The position numbers and the translations under genes are program-made. The notes below the pieces were generated by a model. That model saw nothing but the letters and a program-made list of their open reading frames with translations, did not search any database and was not told where the DNA came from. Shown piece after piece: positions 1 through 12,485 of a DNA stretch of 64,000 nucleotides. The stretch is from Druceiella hillmani. Taxonomy: Eukaryota > Arthropoda > Insecta > Lepidoptera > Hepialidae. The number at the start of each line of letters is the position of its first letter. Positions within the stretch are counted from its first letter, which is position 1. The DNA is taken from NCBI GenBank assembly GCA_039881145.1, contig JAYKKI010000060.1, positions 9,386,501 through 9,450,500 on the forward strand, in the 5' to 3' direction.

Positions 1-2
1 AG

Positions 3-356
3 TAAAACTTAATTTATGCCATACGTCGTGTGGGTATCGATAAAAATAAACTCAATTACGTAGAACGTAATGTTTTCCTAGCAATCAAAGAACATTAATG
101 GTTGCAATTTTTCTACGATCAAATGAATACAATATTACAGTCTAATGTAATTGCTCATATACTTATCTAATTTGTATTTATTTATTCATTGGTATCTTCT
201 AATATTTTTTCTTATTAGATTGTAAAAACAACGAGCCAAGTGTTAATAAAACTTAATTTATTCCACGCGTCGTGTCTGTATCGATAAAAATAAACTCAAT
301 TACGTAGAAAGTAATGTTGTCCTAGCAACCAAAGGACAATAATGGCTGCGATGTGA
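3..356. repeat. Direct repeat pair, offset 244 bp
   Basis: Bases 3-112 recur at 247-356 with about 85-90% identity. Shared landmarks are AAAACTTAATTTAT near each start, TATCGATAAAAATAAACTC, AATTACGTAGAA and CCTAGCAA. The spacer (113-246) is not repeated. This could be two units of an array that continues off the left edge. No protein is encoded. Confidence 0.8.
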
Positions 357-2397
357 TTCGTTTTATTACTTAGACATACTGTCCTTTTAACTTAATTGCA
401 TTTATACTTGTAGGATTTCTTATAAACTAATGTTCGGAAACATAAGCGGTTTTCGTCATAAGGGGATATCTAACATGGTGATGTTTAGATTCTAAAATGT
501 ATCAAATTTAAATGATTCAGATATTTTGACAGAGTAATTGTATAATTCGTTTAAAGGGGTGTACCCAGATGTAACATACTTCATTTAAAAGACGAGATAA
601 ATTTTTTTTTGGAATGTATGCTCTAGAAAAAAATGCCTCTATAAGTAAAATGATAATAAGAACCACCATATTTTATTTAAATGAGAAATCCAAGTGAAAG
701 TTTCGTTTAGTATGAATCGCATTTCTCCATGAGGGACTCCTCCAACTACGCGTAGATGGAATGGAGACGTTAAGAGGTCAGTGGGAAATGGTTGATGGTG
801 GAAAGTGGAAGACCATGTATGCTGACGTATCTTAGAATAGGCCTATTTTTGGCAGTGAATAGTCATAAGTTAACAATGATGATGGTGATGGTGAAAGAAC
901 TATTTTTTCAAGTATTGGGGCAGGCCCACTAAAAATTTTAACATATACTGAGGAAAATAAATTATACTGTTTATCATATTTTGAGTATATTAATAACATA
1001 TGTATTTTTTATTTGTTTAATCGGAGTCTTGAGAAATTTGACTTTGAAAAGCAATGTAAAATATATGATTTGGTCAATACAAAAGACTTTATAATTGTAT
1101 TTAATTGTCTATTATTATTTAAAACATTTATTCTCCTAAAAAATAATAAAATACCAAAATGCCAACGTGTAAAATATCCCCCCCCCCAATGTAAAATACC
1201 AACGATTTCACATAATATAAAGTAAACATGGAAATGTTAATTAAACTTAAAGGATTTGTGTCTAAGTCATTGAAAATAAACGTCAAATATTACATCGCTT
1301 TCATTCGTTTACAATCCCAAAAATATATAGCTAACTTCAGGCACACGTGTGAGCGAGAAAGCACGAAGATATTCTCGTAGACTCACATTGAAAGTGTCCA
1401 TAGATAATGTGATTTATTTTGCCACGAAAGTGTAAGAAATTGATGAGTGTACTTTTTCTCAATGTTTAATAGAAATATATAGATGAATAAAAGAATAATT
1501 TTTAATTTATAATATTTTATTTTATCAAAAGAAAAAATCTGTTGATTTGAAAAAGTCCATTAAGATGAACCAGCGAAGTTCACGATTTAAAAATAAAATA
1601 AATATTTTATTATATTTTACCTAATATTACGAATCATTAGTGCTAATACTACGTTTACTTTCAACAAACATTGATTGTATCAGATTTATATTACCAGAAG
1701 CAGATGGCATTTAATTGCATAATAACAGTGATAAAAAAGGCGGAATCTAATATTTAAGGGTATAGCTTAATGCAGTGACAACACATATATGAGTAACTAT
1801 GAATGTGTAAACATTTAAATGTAAACATTGCTTCAACTATTCGCTATTCCAAACATTTTTAATATTTTTTATGAATTTTAAAAATTACATTTTGTGATTT
1901 GGCGTCATGTGGATAAATTGTTGAACTGTTATAATTCAATTATTTGAAAAGTTAAGGAGGACTTCAAACATTTTTCTGTTTTTATATAGAAGTGACAAAA
2001 AGTTCCTGTGGAAAAGGAAAGTGATATTTAAAACTAAGTCTCTTAATTTTACGCTCCACGGTATCTTTATTAATTTATGTTTATTTAAAATTGTTGCGAT
2101 ATTTTCTTATCAAACTTTGTAATTTAAAAAAAACAAAATAAATGCTTGTATATTTAATAATATAAGTTCTCAAATGAAATAATAATTAATAGTACAGGTT
2201 TGCTAATTTGATCTTTTTTCCTCTCCAAGATTTGAAGACTGATTTTGACGTATTTTGGGGTGCTAATTATGAATATATAATCGGTTTTTCTCCAACACGT
2301 TCAGATTTTTCAGAAAAGGTACTATGAAAAATAGATAAAAAAGATACCTTCATGTAGTAAAAATTGTATATTTAAAAATACTTACATCTATCAATTA
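357..2397. other. AT-rich stretch without recognisable genes
   Basis: I see no supported gene here. The only open frame above 60 codons (1013-1225) starts at TTG, is built from AT-rich codons and matches nothing I know. A run of C lies near 1180-1190. The rest is unassigned intergenic or intronic DNA. Confidence 0.5.
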
Positions 2398-2542
2398 AAT
2401 ATCATTAAAATACAAAAGTGATATATCTCATAACATATTTACATAATACAAAAGTGATATATCTCATAACATATTTACATAATATCATTAAAATACAAAA
2501 GTGATATATCTCATAACATATTTACATAACATATTTACATAA
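2398..2542. repeat. Short tandem repeat, 36-bp unit, three copies
   Basis: The unit begins TACAAAAGTGATATATCTCA and ends in CATATTTACATAA. It starts at 2411, 2447 and 2494. An 11-bp element, ATCATTAAAAT, precedes the first and third copies, so the order is compound. A 13-bp CATATTTACATAA is duplicated once more at the right end. Copies are near-identical, so the array is young. Confidence 0.85.
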
Positions 2543-2554
2543 TAAAAATCTCAG

Positions 2555-3952
2555 TGATATCTTCCTCTTTTCTGCTCGAAGCTTCTATTCAGAGATTTTT
2601 TCTTAAAATCATTATTCGGATTGTCTTGCTTCAGCAAAGAGCAGTAGTCCGCCAACATGCTTTTATTCCACTTTCTTTGACATCTACGTTAGATTTTTTC
2701 GAGTTTTGATAAAATATTTTACCTTGCTCTCCACTAACAGCTCCTAGATTTTCCGAAAAGTAGTCAATGTGCGAATTCAGGAAGTGAAGCATAACGCTCG
2801 TTGAACATCCCATTTTACCAAAATTTTATGTCATTTTAGCCACAATTTCTTTATAATCAGGACTCTTGTTGTTCCCTAGAAAGTTCTTAACCATTTTCTT
2901 AATATAAGTCCATGCTTGTAACTCAAACCGACATTGAGTTTTCTATGAACTTCTGTGTCCTACGTCAATTTTCTTATATCGGGGTCGACAAAAATACCTT
3001 CTCGATAACGATGCGAAAATGTTTTTTAGGTATTTGATACCTTCTTCTCCTTTGTCCATAACCTTCTAAAAAACTGTTTCATCATGCCCAGTTTTCTATA
3101 CAGAAGAGGCAGTAACACTTTTTTTCGATGAATCAAATTTTCTCGAATTATATTCTTAGTCGCAGGTATTAGTTTAGTTCTAGAAGGCCATTCTTTTCAA
3201 GTCCAATGTTGTCCTCTATTTTGACTGTTCCATTCGCAGAGGAAGTATGGATACTTGATATAATTACCTTGTTGTTCAAGAAGCACACTCGTAACTTTTA
3301 AATCTCCACACCCGACCCATCCGTGCTGTCCGTAGTTTATTTTAGTCAAAACATTCTGTAAATTTTCGTAGAATTTTATTAAATATACAGAATGTGCTAC
3401 AGGCAATGAAGCTATTATAGAGAACTGCTTTCAAAATTCTTTTTGGAGAATCGATGCACAATCTCCATGCATTTGCATCGTAGTCAACGTCAAACATGGT
3501 CAACAAACCAGGAATGTCATTGCAATAAACTATGTTTCCATCCTCAGCAAAAAACGGAATAAAATCTCTTTCTATGTTACGGTACCATGAGAATGAGGTA
3601 CCAGGAGCAAGCATGTTTCTTTCAAGGAGCTCAGCTATATCTTTGACACTGAATAAGGGGTAGTGGCTGTGCCGCTTCCGGATCACAAAACACCACATGC
3701 GTTACTGATTGCGCGTTTGGGTAGCTTATTTGCTTTTTGATTTTTGAACAGTGATCAGCCACACTACAGCAAAATAAGTAAATATCTGTTGCATGATCCT
3801 GACATTTTCCCCAAAGCATGGGTGTCTGTATTGCAAAGGTATAATTTGCCCTTTTGACCACTTGCAAAGTTCGAGAACGCACGTTGCACAAACTTTGAGA
3901 GATGTCCGCAACTTGTCCTGGTTACTGTTGGGTAGGTCAAAATACATATTGT
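2555..3952 (-). pseudogene. Decayed copy of a large repetitive uncharacterised protein
   Basis: Reading from 3952 down to 2555, at least four minus-strand frames together follow one protein order that I recognise from many insect 'uncharacterized protein' entries, although I cannot name the family. Landmarks in order: LPNSNQDKLRTSLKVCATC (near 3940-3880); TPMLWGKCQDH and SYPNAQSVT (frame 3631-3891); MLAPGTSFSWYR, VYCNDIPGLL and WRLCIDSPKR (frame 3342-3698); PVAHSVYL, CGDLKV, LLEQQG and HWT (frame 3197-3406); VKNFLGNNK near 2890; LHFLNSHIDYFSENLGAVS and EQGK (2631-2813); and a C-terminal LADYC-like end near 2640. Several frameshifts are needed, and the stretch around 2950-3190 is eroded, with stops. 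The extreme N-terminus is missing. The family is multicopy in insect genomes and is probably transposon-associated (inference). This copy cannot make the protein. Confidence 0.75.
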
Positions 3953-3959
3953 AAACATG

Positions 3960-6900
3960 TTTTAGTTTTATAGTATTTTATAGTTCTGTGTTGTTTGTTA
4001 AATTTTTGAATTATTTGGAATTATTTACTTTCAAATATTTATTGATTGTGACAATTTTAGTATTAAGATTGATGTGATAGTATTATTTTATATATGAGAG
4101 TTGTTAAACTTAGTATGTGGGGTATTTTTTTGAATAAGCTGTTTAAATTTGTTTGTAGCAAATTTTGACTCTAGCTTGGTATTTTTAATTTATATTCTGT
4201 GATAAATAATGACTGTGATACTAGTCTGGGTGATGAGCTACTGAGGTTTTGTGTTGTGAATCTTTTTATGTTTTTCCAAGCTTATGAAATTAAAAAAAAA
4301 TTAGAGTAAATAACACAAATGTAACAAAAACTGTCCGGTGAGGTTAAACAAATTCGTGACAACATTCTTAAGTTAACGTATTTAATTGTATAGTGTAACT
4401 GAAGTACTTTAAAATCGGTTCTAGTATTAATATTTTTTTTGTTATTTCTTACCCTCATTAAATCTCTTCTAATAAATCAAAGTGACAAACGATTGTAATA
4501 GAGATTTAATAACCAATTGGTGGTATTATTTTGAATTGAGCTTTTCTGTCGTGTAAATTACGCCTTAATCATGTACTAGTCAGTTAAAAAGTAGTAATTA
4601 GCAATTTATAAAGTAGAATGTATTATTTCGTACTAATATAAACTATTTACATAATATTTAAGCTGTTAGATCACTTTTCATTACGTATTATCGAGCTTGG
4701 AGGCGAACGCAAAGGGTAATTTTGGGCAAAATCAATACCGTAATATAAAAAAAATATGATGTGTTAGATTTTCTCATCATTTTTCCCGTAATCAGCACCT
4801 CTAAAACTACCAAAAACCATATTGGAACTGCAATGAGGAAAACCATTTTAGCCCTGTGTAACATGAACAAGTCTAAAAGTTTATTTAATCTCTATGAATA
4901 ATAAGTCGGCAATAAAAAAATACCTCTTATTATTCTCAAATACTTAGTTGAATAAGTCTGTTAACAGACCTGACTTGATAATGAGAACATGATATGACCT
5001 GAAAAGAGAAATCCTTTAGCTGATATTAAATAGGTAGGTAACTGTAATGGTGAGAAACCTGAACTGTGAAAGAAAATTTGAAACAAGTTCAAACTTGACT
5101 ATCATAAAGTCCAAATTCACTTTATATTTTCAGGGTTCCGTAAAAGGAAAAAGGGAACCTTTTTAAGATAACTGCTTAACAGGTTTTTCTTGCAATGTTA
5201 ACGAAACACAAAACTAATATTAATCCGTAAGATATTTCTGATATTAGCAAATAAATTTTTGAGAATTATTTTTTGAATGAAATTTTTTTATATTTTTACT
5301 CATCATTCGCCAACTTATATAAACGTCTTTTTAACAAAACTAAAATACGAAAATACACATATCATGTGAAAATGAAAATATAAAATAAATAGCGTTGTTT
5401 TTATGGCAAAAATTCTCTCCACGTCTCAGAGTTTCTTTGAATAAATAACGACCTACAAACATTTGTCACCTTATGAGAATAAAAAAGAGAGTACAAAATG
5501 TATTTTTGACTTGTGGATATATTAAAAATTAGACACTATATTAAACCTGGAATGCTTAAAGAATTATAATACATATTTCACAATGAGTAATGAGAAATTT
5601 GTAAATTTAAACCATCAAAGTTATATGCTACATACTTGCAAAATATTATACCTGGTGGTTCACTATGTAAGACGCTACAGCACTTGGAGGAAAATTATTT
5701 AACTAGTATTGAGGATAATTCTTAAAGAAATAATTTACGTAATTTTTGAAATTAAAAATAAAACTTCCAATTTAACGGTGTTTCCAATGCATCTTGTTAA
5801 TATGACGTCCTGGCCACACAGCGGTGTGACAGATTTGAGTTAAGAAAACACCTCATTCTATCTTATCACAGGTAACGACGAAAGGAGAGAGATGAAGTTA
5901 TTCCAGTCATTATGGTATTCATTAGATATTGTCCGATTATTTACGTCAAATCTGATACCTTGCATTTGAAATTGGTGCATAAAACTACGGATTTGTAACA
6001 CTACCTCGATTTTTAATAAAGTTATAACTTACTGTCAAGAATTAAAATATTGTATTTTTACTGAAAAAAATATAAATAATATGCACCTTAGTGACATAAA
6101 GTTCAACGATGTGGAGCAAGCCTATAACAAAATGCAATATGTTGAATGCAATTCACCAGGGCTTAAGACTTGTAATTTACACTTGTTTAAAAAATTCACA
6201 TTTTGATTTCACTATAATCATATTTTGCAAAATTCTCTCAAAGTCAACTATCCTTCTGAACCTTATCATCTTCCTACGAGTTTCACGTGTAAGGGATATT
6301 TTCGTATCTGCTTTGTTTTGTTTGATTAAAAATAAGCACATAATATTTCGCTGCTCAATAGTTTTAATGCTAATCGTGTAAAACAGCATATACTTGCTTA
6401 ATATACTAGAGGATCAAAAATATCTTTTATTAATTTTCATCCTCACGATCATCTCTTAAAAGCAGAATTTTAATACTCTGCATGAAAAATGGAATGAAAT
6501 TACTAGAACTATAATAGAACCAAAAATATTTTAAGAGCAAAGAGAGTTAAAAAATAAACATTCATACCATAACACCTTTTATTAATTTAAACACATTGTA
6601 TAATATTATTGAGAGGAGGCATTGGTTTAAGGTTTTTGGTATTTCTATGGGTCAGTTCTCATCATGTTGCTGGTGTCTCAGTACAGGGAAGTTGCTTTTA
6701 ATCAACAAGCCAGGTAGACTCGTTCTAACAAGGAAATCTAAGAATTATAAGAAATATTAAAAATAGATCATAAAAAGTAAGGAAGAATAAAAAGTAACGC
6801 TTAAATAGGAAATGTAGACCTTTTACTTTCATAATTTTAGGTATCATATCAAATGTTGGATTTCATATATTGTGTAAATAGGTACGCTATCAGAATTGGT

Positions 6901-6968
6901 TACTTGATATGATGGTATCCATTGAAAAAAATGTTCCTTTCTGCAGAGTTAATTTGCAAAACATATTG
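3960..6968. other. Unassigned AT-rich DNA with a small fossil repeat piece
   Basis: No gene is supported. Around 5138-5185 the sequence CAGGGTTCCGTAAAAGG followed by AAAGGGAACC resembles the start of the lepidopteran-type dispersed repeat found more fully at 10.1, 21.0 and 22.5 kb. Overlapping frames at 6109-6389 on both strands are AT-rich and look like chance. Confidence 0.4.
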
Positions 6969-7009
6969 TTTTTTTTGTATTAAGTGCATGCCACTTAATA
7001 CAAAAAAAA
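6969..7009. repeat. Perfect 18-bp hairpin
   Basis: Arms at 6969-6986 and 6992-7009 are exact inverse complements (T-tract, then GTATTAAGTG, against CACTTAATAC, then an A-tract) around the 5-nt loop CATGC. It ends in a T-run/A-run but has no gene beside it. It is more likely a mutational template-switch product than a terminator. Confidence 0.85.
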
Positions 7010-7859
7010 ATCATAATACGCATACGCTTCTGTAAACATATCGCCTTGCATTTTGAGCATTATTTCAACTTTTTTTCAATGTTATTACACAACTGCCGCA
7101 TACTCCATCTTGGTGCAATTGTAATATAAATAAAGATAGGGAATATATAAAATTAAATAGATACGTCTATTTTCAATAGATTGGTTTAAACAGCACGTAG
7201 CTATGAAAAACAATATTAAACTGGCTCACATGAAAATGCACTACAAACATATTTTGTTTATATGATGTAATGTTAATATTTACTATTTTCTTGAGAAATC
7301 TATCGCTCACAAATTGAGATAATCACAGACATCTTTGAGATAATCCATTCACAACATTGTGATATTGATTATGTACGGACTTATGTCTGTACACCAAAAT
7401 GGGATTCAATTGGAACCGGGAAACACAAGACAACTTTTATTTAATCCAGTAATAAATTTAGAAAAGTGTTTAAATCACCAACGGTACCAAAAACTGACTG
7501 GCTTTATACAGTCTATCAGACAGCGTCATGAAGTACCATCGGTCGTCGGCAATACCAAACATGGACTGAAATATTTTATTTTCTTTTTAAAGTCATCATA
7601 TAATTTCGGTGAGAATTGAGTATATTTTATATGAAGATCTTGCTTATATTTCTAGACATTTTTTAAAGATATATTTAACTTAAATACGTTTACTTTTAAG
7701 AGGATCCAAAAAATAGTCTTGCACGCAGTATGTTTGGAAAAATGAAACACTCATAACTCTGTAATCTTAGCTTCAAAATCGTCTTATTTTCAGTGCTGCA
7801 TACATCTGGCCGATACTTCTATGCAAATGCAAGATATAGACTAGAAAAATCTTAAGAGA

Positions 7860-8222
7860 CGTGTGGAAACATTCAAAATGTGGGTCTACAGATGCATGAT
7901 GTGTATATATTACTCTCAGAAACACACTCAAAAAGAGAGTTCTGAGTTCGGTTGGCCAGAAAACAAGCTTTTGTAATGCTATAAAAAAAATCAAGTAGAA
8001 TACCTGGGGCATGTGTGCAGGTATGAGAGATACGAGTTTTTGCAACTAACAGTGCTGGAAAAAATTACTAGGAGAAGGAAAACCGGCCGTAGATTACATT
8101 TTTGGCTGAGTAACATCCGAGAATGGACAGAGATTACGAGTGCAACACAACGCTTTCGTTTTATCAAATACGACCAAATGGTGACCTTAATTAATAAGAA
8201 AGGCATCCTTAGAAGAAGAAGA
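7860..8222 (+). pseudogene. Non-LTR retrotransposon ORF2 C-terminal remnant
   Basis: The plus strand reads FKMWVYR near 7875, a frame break, then VEYLGHV at 7995. After that comes YERYEFLQL, KITRRRKTGRRLHFWL, SNIREW and a final run of Arg/Lys (frame 7992-8222). This order (MWVYR, then YLGH, R-YEFLQL, G+-GRRR-SWL-NLR-W) is the usual C-terminus of insect endonuclease/reverse-transcriptase ORFs, downstream of the RT fingers and palm. No RT catalytic region is visible upstream, so this is a 5'-truncated insertion, as target-primed retrotransposition normally leaves. A stop (TAA at 7974-7976) and a frame shift separate the MWVYR and YLGH parts. The DNA that follows may be its 3' UTR. Confidence 0.7.
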
Positions 8223-8309
8223 AAAAAAACTGATTCCTTTATTATTTCGGTTTTTTTTCATCCAACTCATCGTGCAGCATATACTGTTGGAAACAGTATT
8301 TTATACAGT

Positions 8310-8910
8310 TTACAGTTGTATATAATGTTTTTTACCATATGATATTTTTATACGAACAAAATGTGTAAATCTAAAACCTATTTTTCCAACTTTTTCGAAG
8401 TTTTTGCATTTTACTTTTAGGTGAGTATTTCCAATGATTTATGGTAACATGTTTTGTCATCTCAGACTTCATAAAGAACTTCCAATTGCACAAAAGTAAT
8501 TGTGCAATTGGAATTTAGCACTCAGTTTTTTACAGTGATCTCTTCCGTTTTGCCTTTGTAAATGTTCTATTTTGCTGACTAATTGGAGAAGATTCAACAT
8601 CCGGGGTAGGTAAATAAACATTTTTCTTAGCCTGTGTGTTTTTTATTTATAATTAGTACGTTTACCTTTTGTTTATACTTCTTTAAAATTAAAAAAAAAA
8701 TTTAATTTATTTTTTAATGTTTTTCAATATTTTTAGCTCATAAATAGGTAATAACTAATGCTTCGATATCTTGTAACTACGCTTTTTCTCTATGTATGGA
8801 AATTTCATACAATCAAATAATAAATTTTGGATTTACACGTTATTTTATTGGAAGCGGTGAAACGGCCAGTCGCTGAGTTTTGAAGGGCACGCTTGAAGGG
8901 TTAACTGATG
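8310..8910. repeat. Dispersed repeat, copy A (partner at 44.25-44.77 kb)
   Basis: Stretches align in order with 44,246-44,770: TTGTATATAAT, then ATGATATT-TATAC-AACAAA, an ACAGTGATCT block with C/T-rich following sequence, and TTATT-TATTGGAAG-GG near the right end. Identity is perhaps 65-70% by eye. Copy A directly follows the reverse-transcriptase remnant, so it may be that element's 3' tail; copy B has no ORF beside it. Confidence 0.5.
8480..8513. repeat. Perfect 14-bp hairpin
   Basis: TTCCAATTGCACAA at 8480-8493 is inverted exactly at 8500-8513 around the loop AAGTAA. It lies inside dispersed repeat copy A, and copy B at 44.4 kb lacks the palindrome, so it arose after the copies separated. 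Confidence 0.85.
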
Positions 8911-10099
8911 TGATTATAATTAATTAATTAATTTTTCTTATTTCTTTAATTAAATAGTAACGGTATAGAATTACGTACATAAAAGATATTGAAAAAATTG
9001 CTTCATAGGATTATAAATGGACGATAATACAGGAATATATTCTGTTTGAAATTGTACGTTTGTATTTGTTAATACACTTATCATGTAAAAATTACTTGAC
9101 CACTTTCGTCTATCTATGTTCTCGTTTTGTATTTTGAAATCTTGGTAAAACATCAGACATTGAGCGTTTTTAATAAGTATGCTTTGGGTTTGCCAAGTAT
9201 ATTTAGTTGAAATATTGAAACATAATAAATATGAAAGCTAAGTTAATTGGCAACTTCTCTCTGTCTCTAACCACTGGGTCTATAACAAGTAAGTCGCCTA
9301 AATAAAGTTACAAGTAAACAAAAAAATGAAAGAAATATACAACGCAAAACCTTAAGTTAAACTGAACAATAAAATATATCTTAGCAAAACAAACAAAACA
9401 GCTATTGTTTATCCAGGCGATTCTCAATTAAAAAGAGTGTATTTGAAGTTCATTTCTGTAAAAAAAGTATGTAAAATTGTTTATTGAAAACGCAACTTTC
9501 CCACTGACTTTTTAAATATTTTGTGTTAAGTTTTATACTCAAAATAATTTGTATGAATAATAATTACTTTCTTTGTTACAGTCCATATATGTACTTGTGT
9601 TTGTTAAGCTTTTGTAATCCATAATATTGACAGAATTGGAAATCGTTTAGCCCTAATAAAAAACACAGTACTAAAAATGTGAGAAACGCTGGTGCTAACT
9701 AATTATCTCAGCTTATATTCAGCGCAGAGCCTTTAAAAAAGGGCATTCGACGAAAAACTTTTATTTGCATTGAAAGTAGCAGTGAATTATATAATTTTAT
9801 CTAAAATTTGTACCTTCGTGTGCAATCAAAATATATGAATATTCATGTCCATTTGATTGCCCGTCCTATTTGGGTGCTAACGTTTGTATAAACATTTTTT
9901 GCGACTTCAATCAAATTCTGTTTACGCATGAGTGCGGTTTGTTATGGAAGCCATATAAAATTTAAAAAAATAAATGTGCTTTATGGAAAGAAATACTGGT
10001 TCAATGAAACTGTTTCTAATTAGAAAAATGAATATAAAATAGGGTTTCGTTCAAGTCTTTTGATTCACACAACAACAAGATACAGAGATTTCAATTTTT
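8911..10099. other. Unassigned AT-rich DNA
   Basis: I see no gene or clear repeat. It contains simple runs such as the ATTAATTAATTAATT block near 8915-8935 and A-rich tracts. Confidence 0.4.
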
Positions 10100-10415
10100 T
10101 TGTTTTGGTACTTTTAAGGGCGTCAAAATCTACAGAGTACTTTCTGGTCGACTTGCCATCTTAAAAGTGGGCACAATGGAAATTCTTATAATACAAGTGA
10201 AGAAAAAATTCACAAATCAACGATTTTATACATTTTTAGATTTATGCATCTGCGAAAGACATAGTAGTGAATATATTTATGTTCTAAAAAAATTAATGTT
10301 GTAAAAAGTTTAAAAAAATATTAATTACCATTAGATGTTTATAAATGCCTAAATGTGTACGGAATCCTCGTGGTGTGAGTTCTACTCTTGCTTGAAAGAT
10401 TTTTTTGCTTTAAAG
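10100..10415 (+). repeat. Fossil lepidopteran-type dispersed repeat, right end
   Basis: It includes AAAATCTACAGAGTACTT (expected AAAACCTACAGGGTACTT), a run through GGAAATTC and CAACGATTT, and the diagnostic end GTGTACGGAATCCTCGTGG, GTGAGTTCTACTC, TTGCTTGAAAGATTTTTTT at 10,359-10,408. From memory the canonical end is GTACGGAACCCTCGGTGCGCG, AGTCCGACTCGCACTTGGCC, GGTTTTTT. Only the 3' half is recognisable here. Confidence 0.5.
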
Positions 10416-11246
10416 ATAGGCGATTATAATTACTGGATTGTCATTAAAGCAAAAAAAAAAATTTTTTTTTACATTTATAATTCGAATTATTTGTTTGTTT
10501 AAATAAATAGTGTAACAATGAAACCACGTAAATATGTACATGCAGTAAGAATAAATTCGACAGTTTTAAAATCAAGTAACAAGATTAGTCGGACTATTAC
10601 ATTTTTAGATACCAACATTATAGTTATTCAGGTTATTAGTAAAACCCTCTCAAATAAAATTGAAATTATAAAAGTCGGTACTGCAAAATTAAATAGGTCG
10701 ATAAAATAATAATAATAATCATTAGGTTTCTTAACCCGGTTTGTTTTATTAACCTTCACATACCTAGGACGAAGTAGTATCACGTGAAATTATTTGTACT
10801 ATTTACTATAACCTGAAATATGGAATTTAGGATCATCTTGTGATTATTGATAACAGGAAAGTGTTTAAAACAAGTAAACAAATGAGATTGCAAATATGAC
10901 CTATAATTAATAATGATAAAATTTTATCCTAGCCTGGTGGCAGTTCGTAACAGGTTTTTGGAAAATTATGACAAAAATAAAACAACAATTTTATTTCTTT
11001 ATTAATGACGTGAACCGAAATATAACTGAATTCTCTTCTGTGTTCATAATTATATAGTAAGTTTGAAATTTCTTTGTTGTTGTCAGCATTATGGTTTTGA
11101 GTAAGGTACGTATTTGTTTTGGGTAAGTTAAGATATTATTTACAGGTTAAATATTGAATATATTTTACGTTAATTTTGTAGGAATTCATTATTCTCAATT
11201 AAATGAAACTATGTGATGTAGTATACTTAAACTTTATGTAAATTCT

Positions 11247-11701
11247 TTACCACGACCTAGGTTTCGTTGCATGATAATATCTTCAAGTGGGCAATTCGCA
11301 AAGATTGACTTTTCGAAACATCCAATAGCATTTAAATATTACGCAAACAATAGTGGAAACCAGGATATCTGATGGTTGGAGCAAGGATTGTTATTGTATA
11401 AATATATTACTGAGAAAAATACCCATTTCATTTTATTACATACACCGGAATATTTGAATTGTATAACCTCATAGAATAACATCAATCTAATTTATTGCCC
11501 TTACTAAAAGAGTTGGAAATTTCTACAAGTTTCAAAAATTTAACAAAAATTAAATCGCTCCGCTATCATAAACTTACTAACTCCGATTCTGCTAGTGTTT
11601 TATGTAATATTTAAATGCTGTTGGAAATTTCTAGGAGTCAGTCCTTGCTAATTGGCACCTGAAGATGTTGTCAATATAATGAAACCTAGGTCGTGGTAAT
11701 A
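11247..11701. mobile_element. Foldback / TIR element with about 105-bp arms
   Basis: Left arm about 11,247-11,350; right arm about 11,596-11,701. The outer parts read TTTACCACGACCTAGGTTTC and, inverted, ATTACCACGACCTAGGTTTC. Inner parts also match (ATCTTCAAGTGGGCAAT against ATCTTCAGGTGCCAAT; CATTTAAATATTACGCAAAC against CATTTAAATATTACATAAAAC). No transposase is present. The left flank 11,165-11,220 and the right-arm sequence recur fused together at 61,575-61,715, so the whole belongs to a dispersed family. Confidence 0.75.
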
Positions 11702-12485
11702 GGCTAAATGATTTATCGAATTTCATTCTCTTGCTGCACCTTGTTATTTTGTCCTCGGTTTTTCTGAAAACATTCTCTGAAACGCAGAAATTCATGCATA
11801 TAATGTGTTAATAATAATATAAATAACATTGAAAACATATTATTAGAACTAATATTATAGTTAATGATGTCGATGTATATGATAGTTAATGATAGCGATT
11901 AACACTTTTTTAATCAGATGTTTGGAATATAATATTTTACAAAATCGTTACATGTAACCGAAAATAATAAATATTGGAAAAAATATCTCAAAAAAGGCAA
12001 ATGTAACAGAACATTATATATCGGCGAAAGTCTGTTAAGTGTATTAAAAATAAGTGAACATTTTTCAGACAATTTAGTTCCTCGAAGAAACTTTCCATGA
12101 TATATGAAGTAAGGAAATAATATTACAAAACAAAACTAGCAAAAGCATAAAAAAATTATAAAAAACATTATAAAACAGAATTATCAAAATTTTACAAAAC
12201 TTTTCCAGTAGACAATATAAATAGTAACCTGAAAAATATAAACTCAGTACTAATAATTCTAACTGGCAAGGTTTTGAATGAACGTGGAAGTAAAAGTTAA
12301 TTTCCAGCATATTTTTGAAATTAAAAAGATTAATTTCAAAAACTAGATAAAACCTACGTTAACTAATAATCAACAGTAGGAATTTAATTATAAGGTATTA
12401 TAAGGTAGGGTTCAATAATGTTAACCATTTAATTTTCATTGTAAGTCAATTATCATTATTTTCATATTACGAATCCTGTATTGCT

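Noticed and set aside
6969..7009. Rho-independent terminator
   Set aside because: The shape fits, but all other evidence points to an insect nuclear genome, and no gene ends there.
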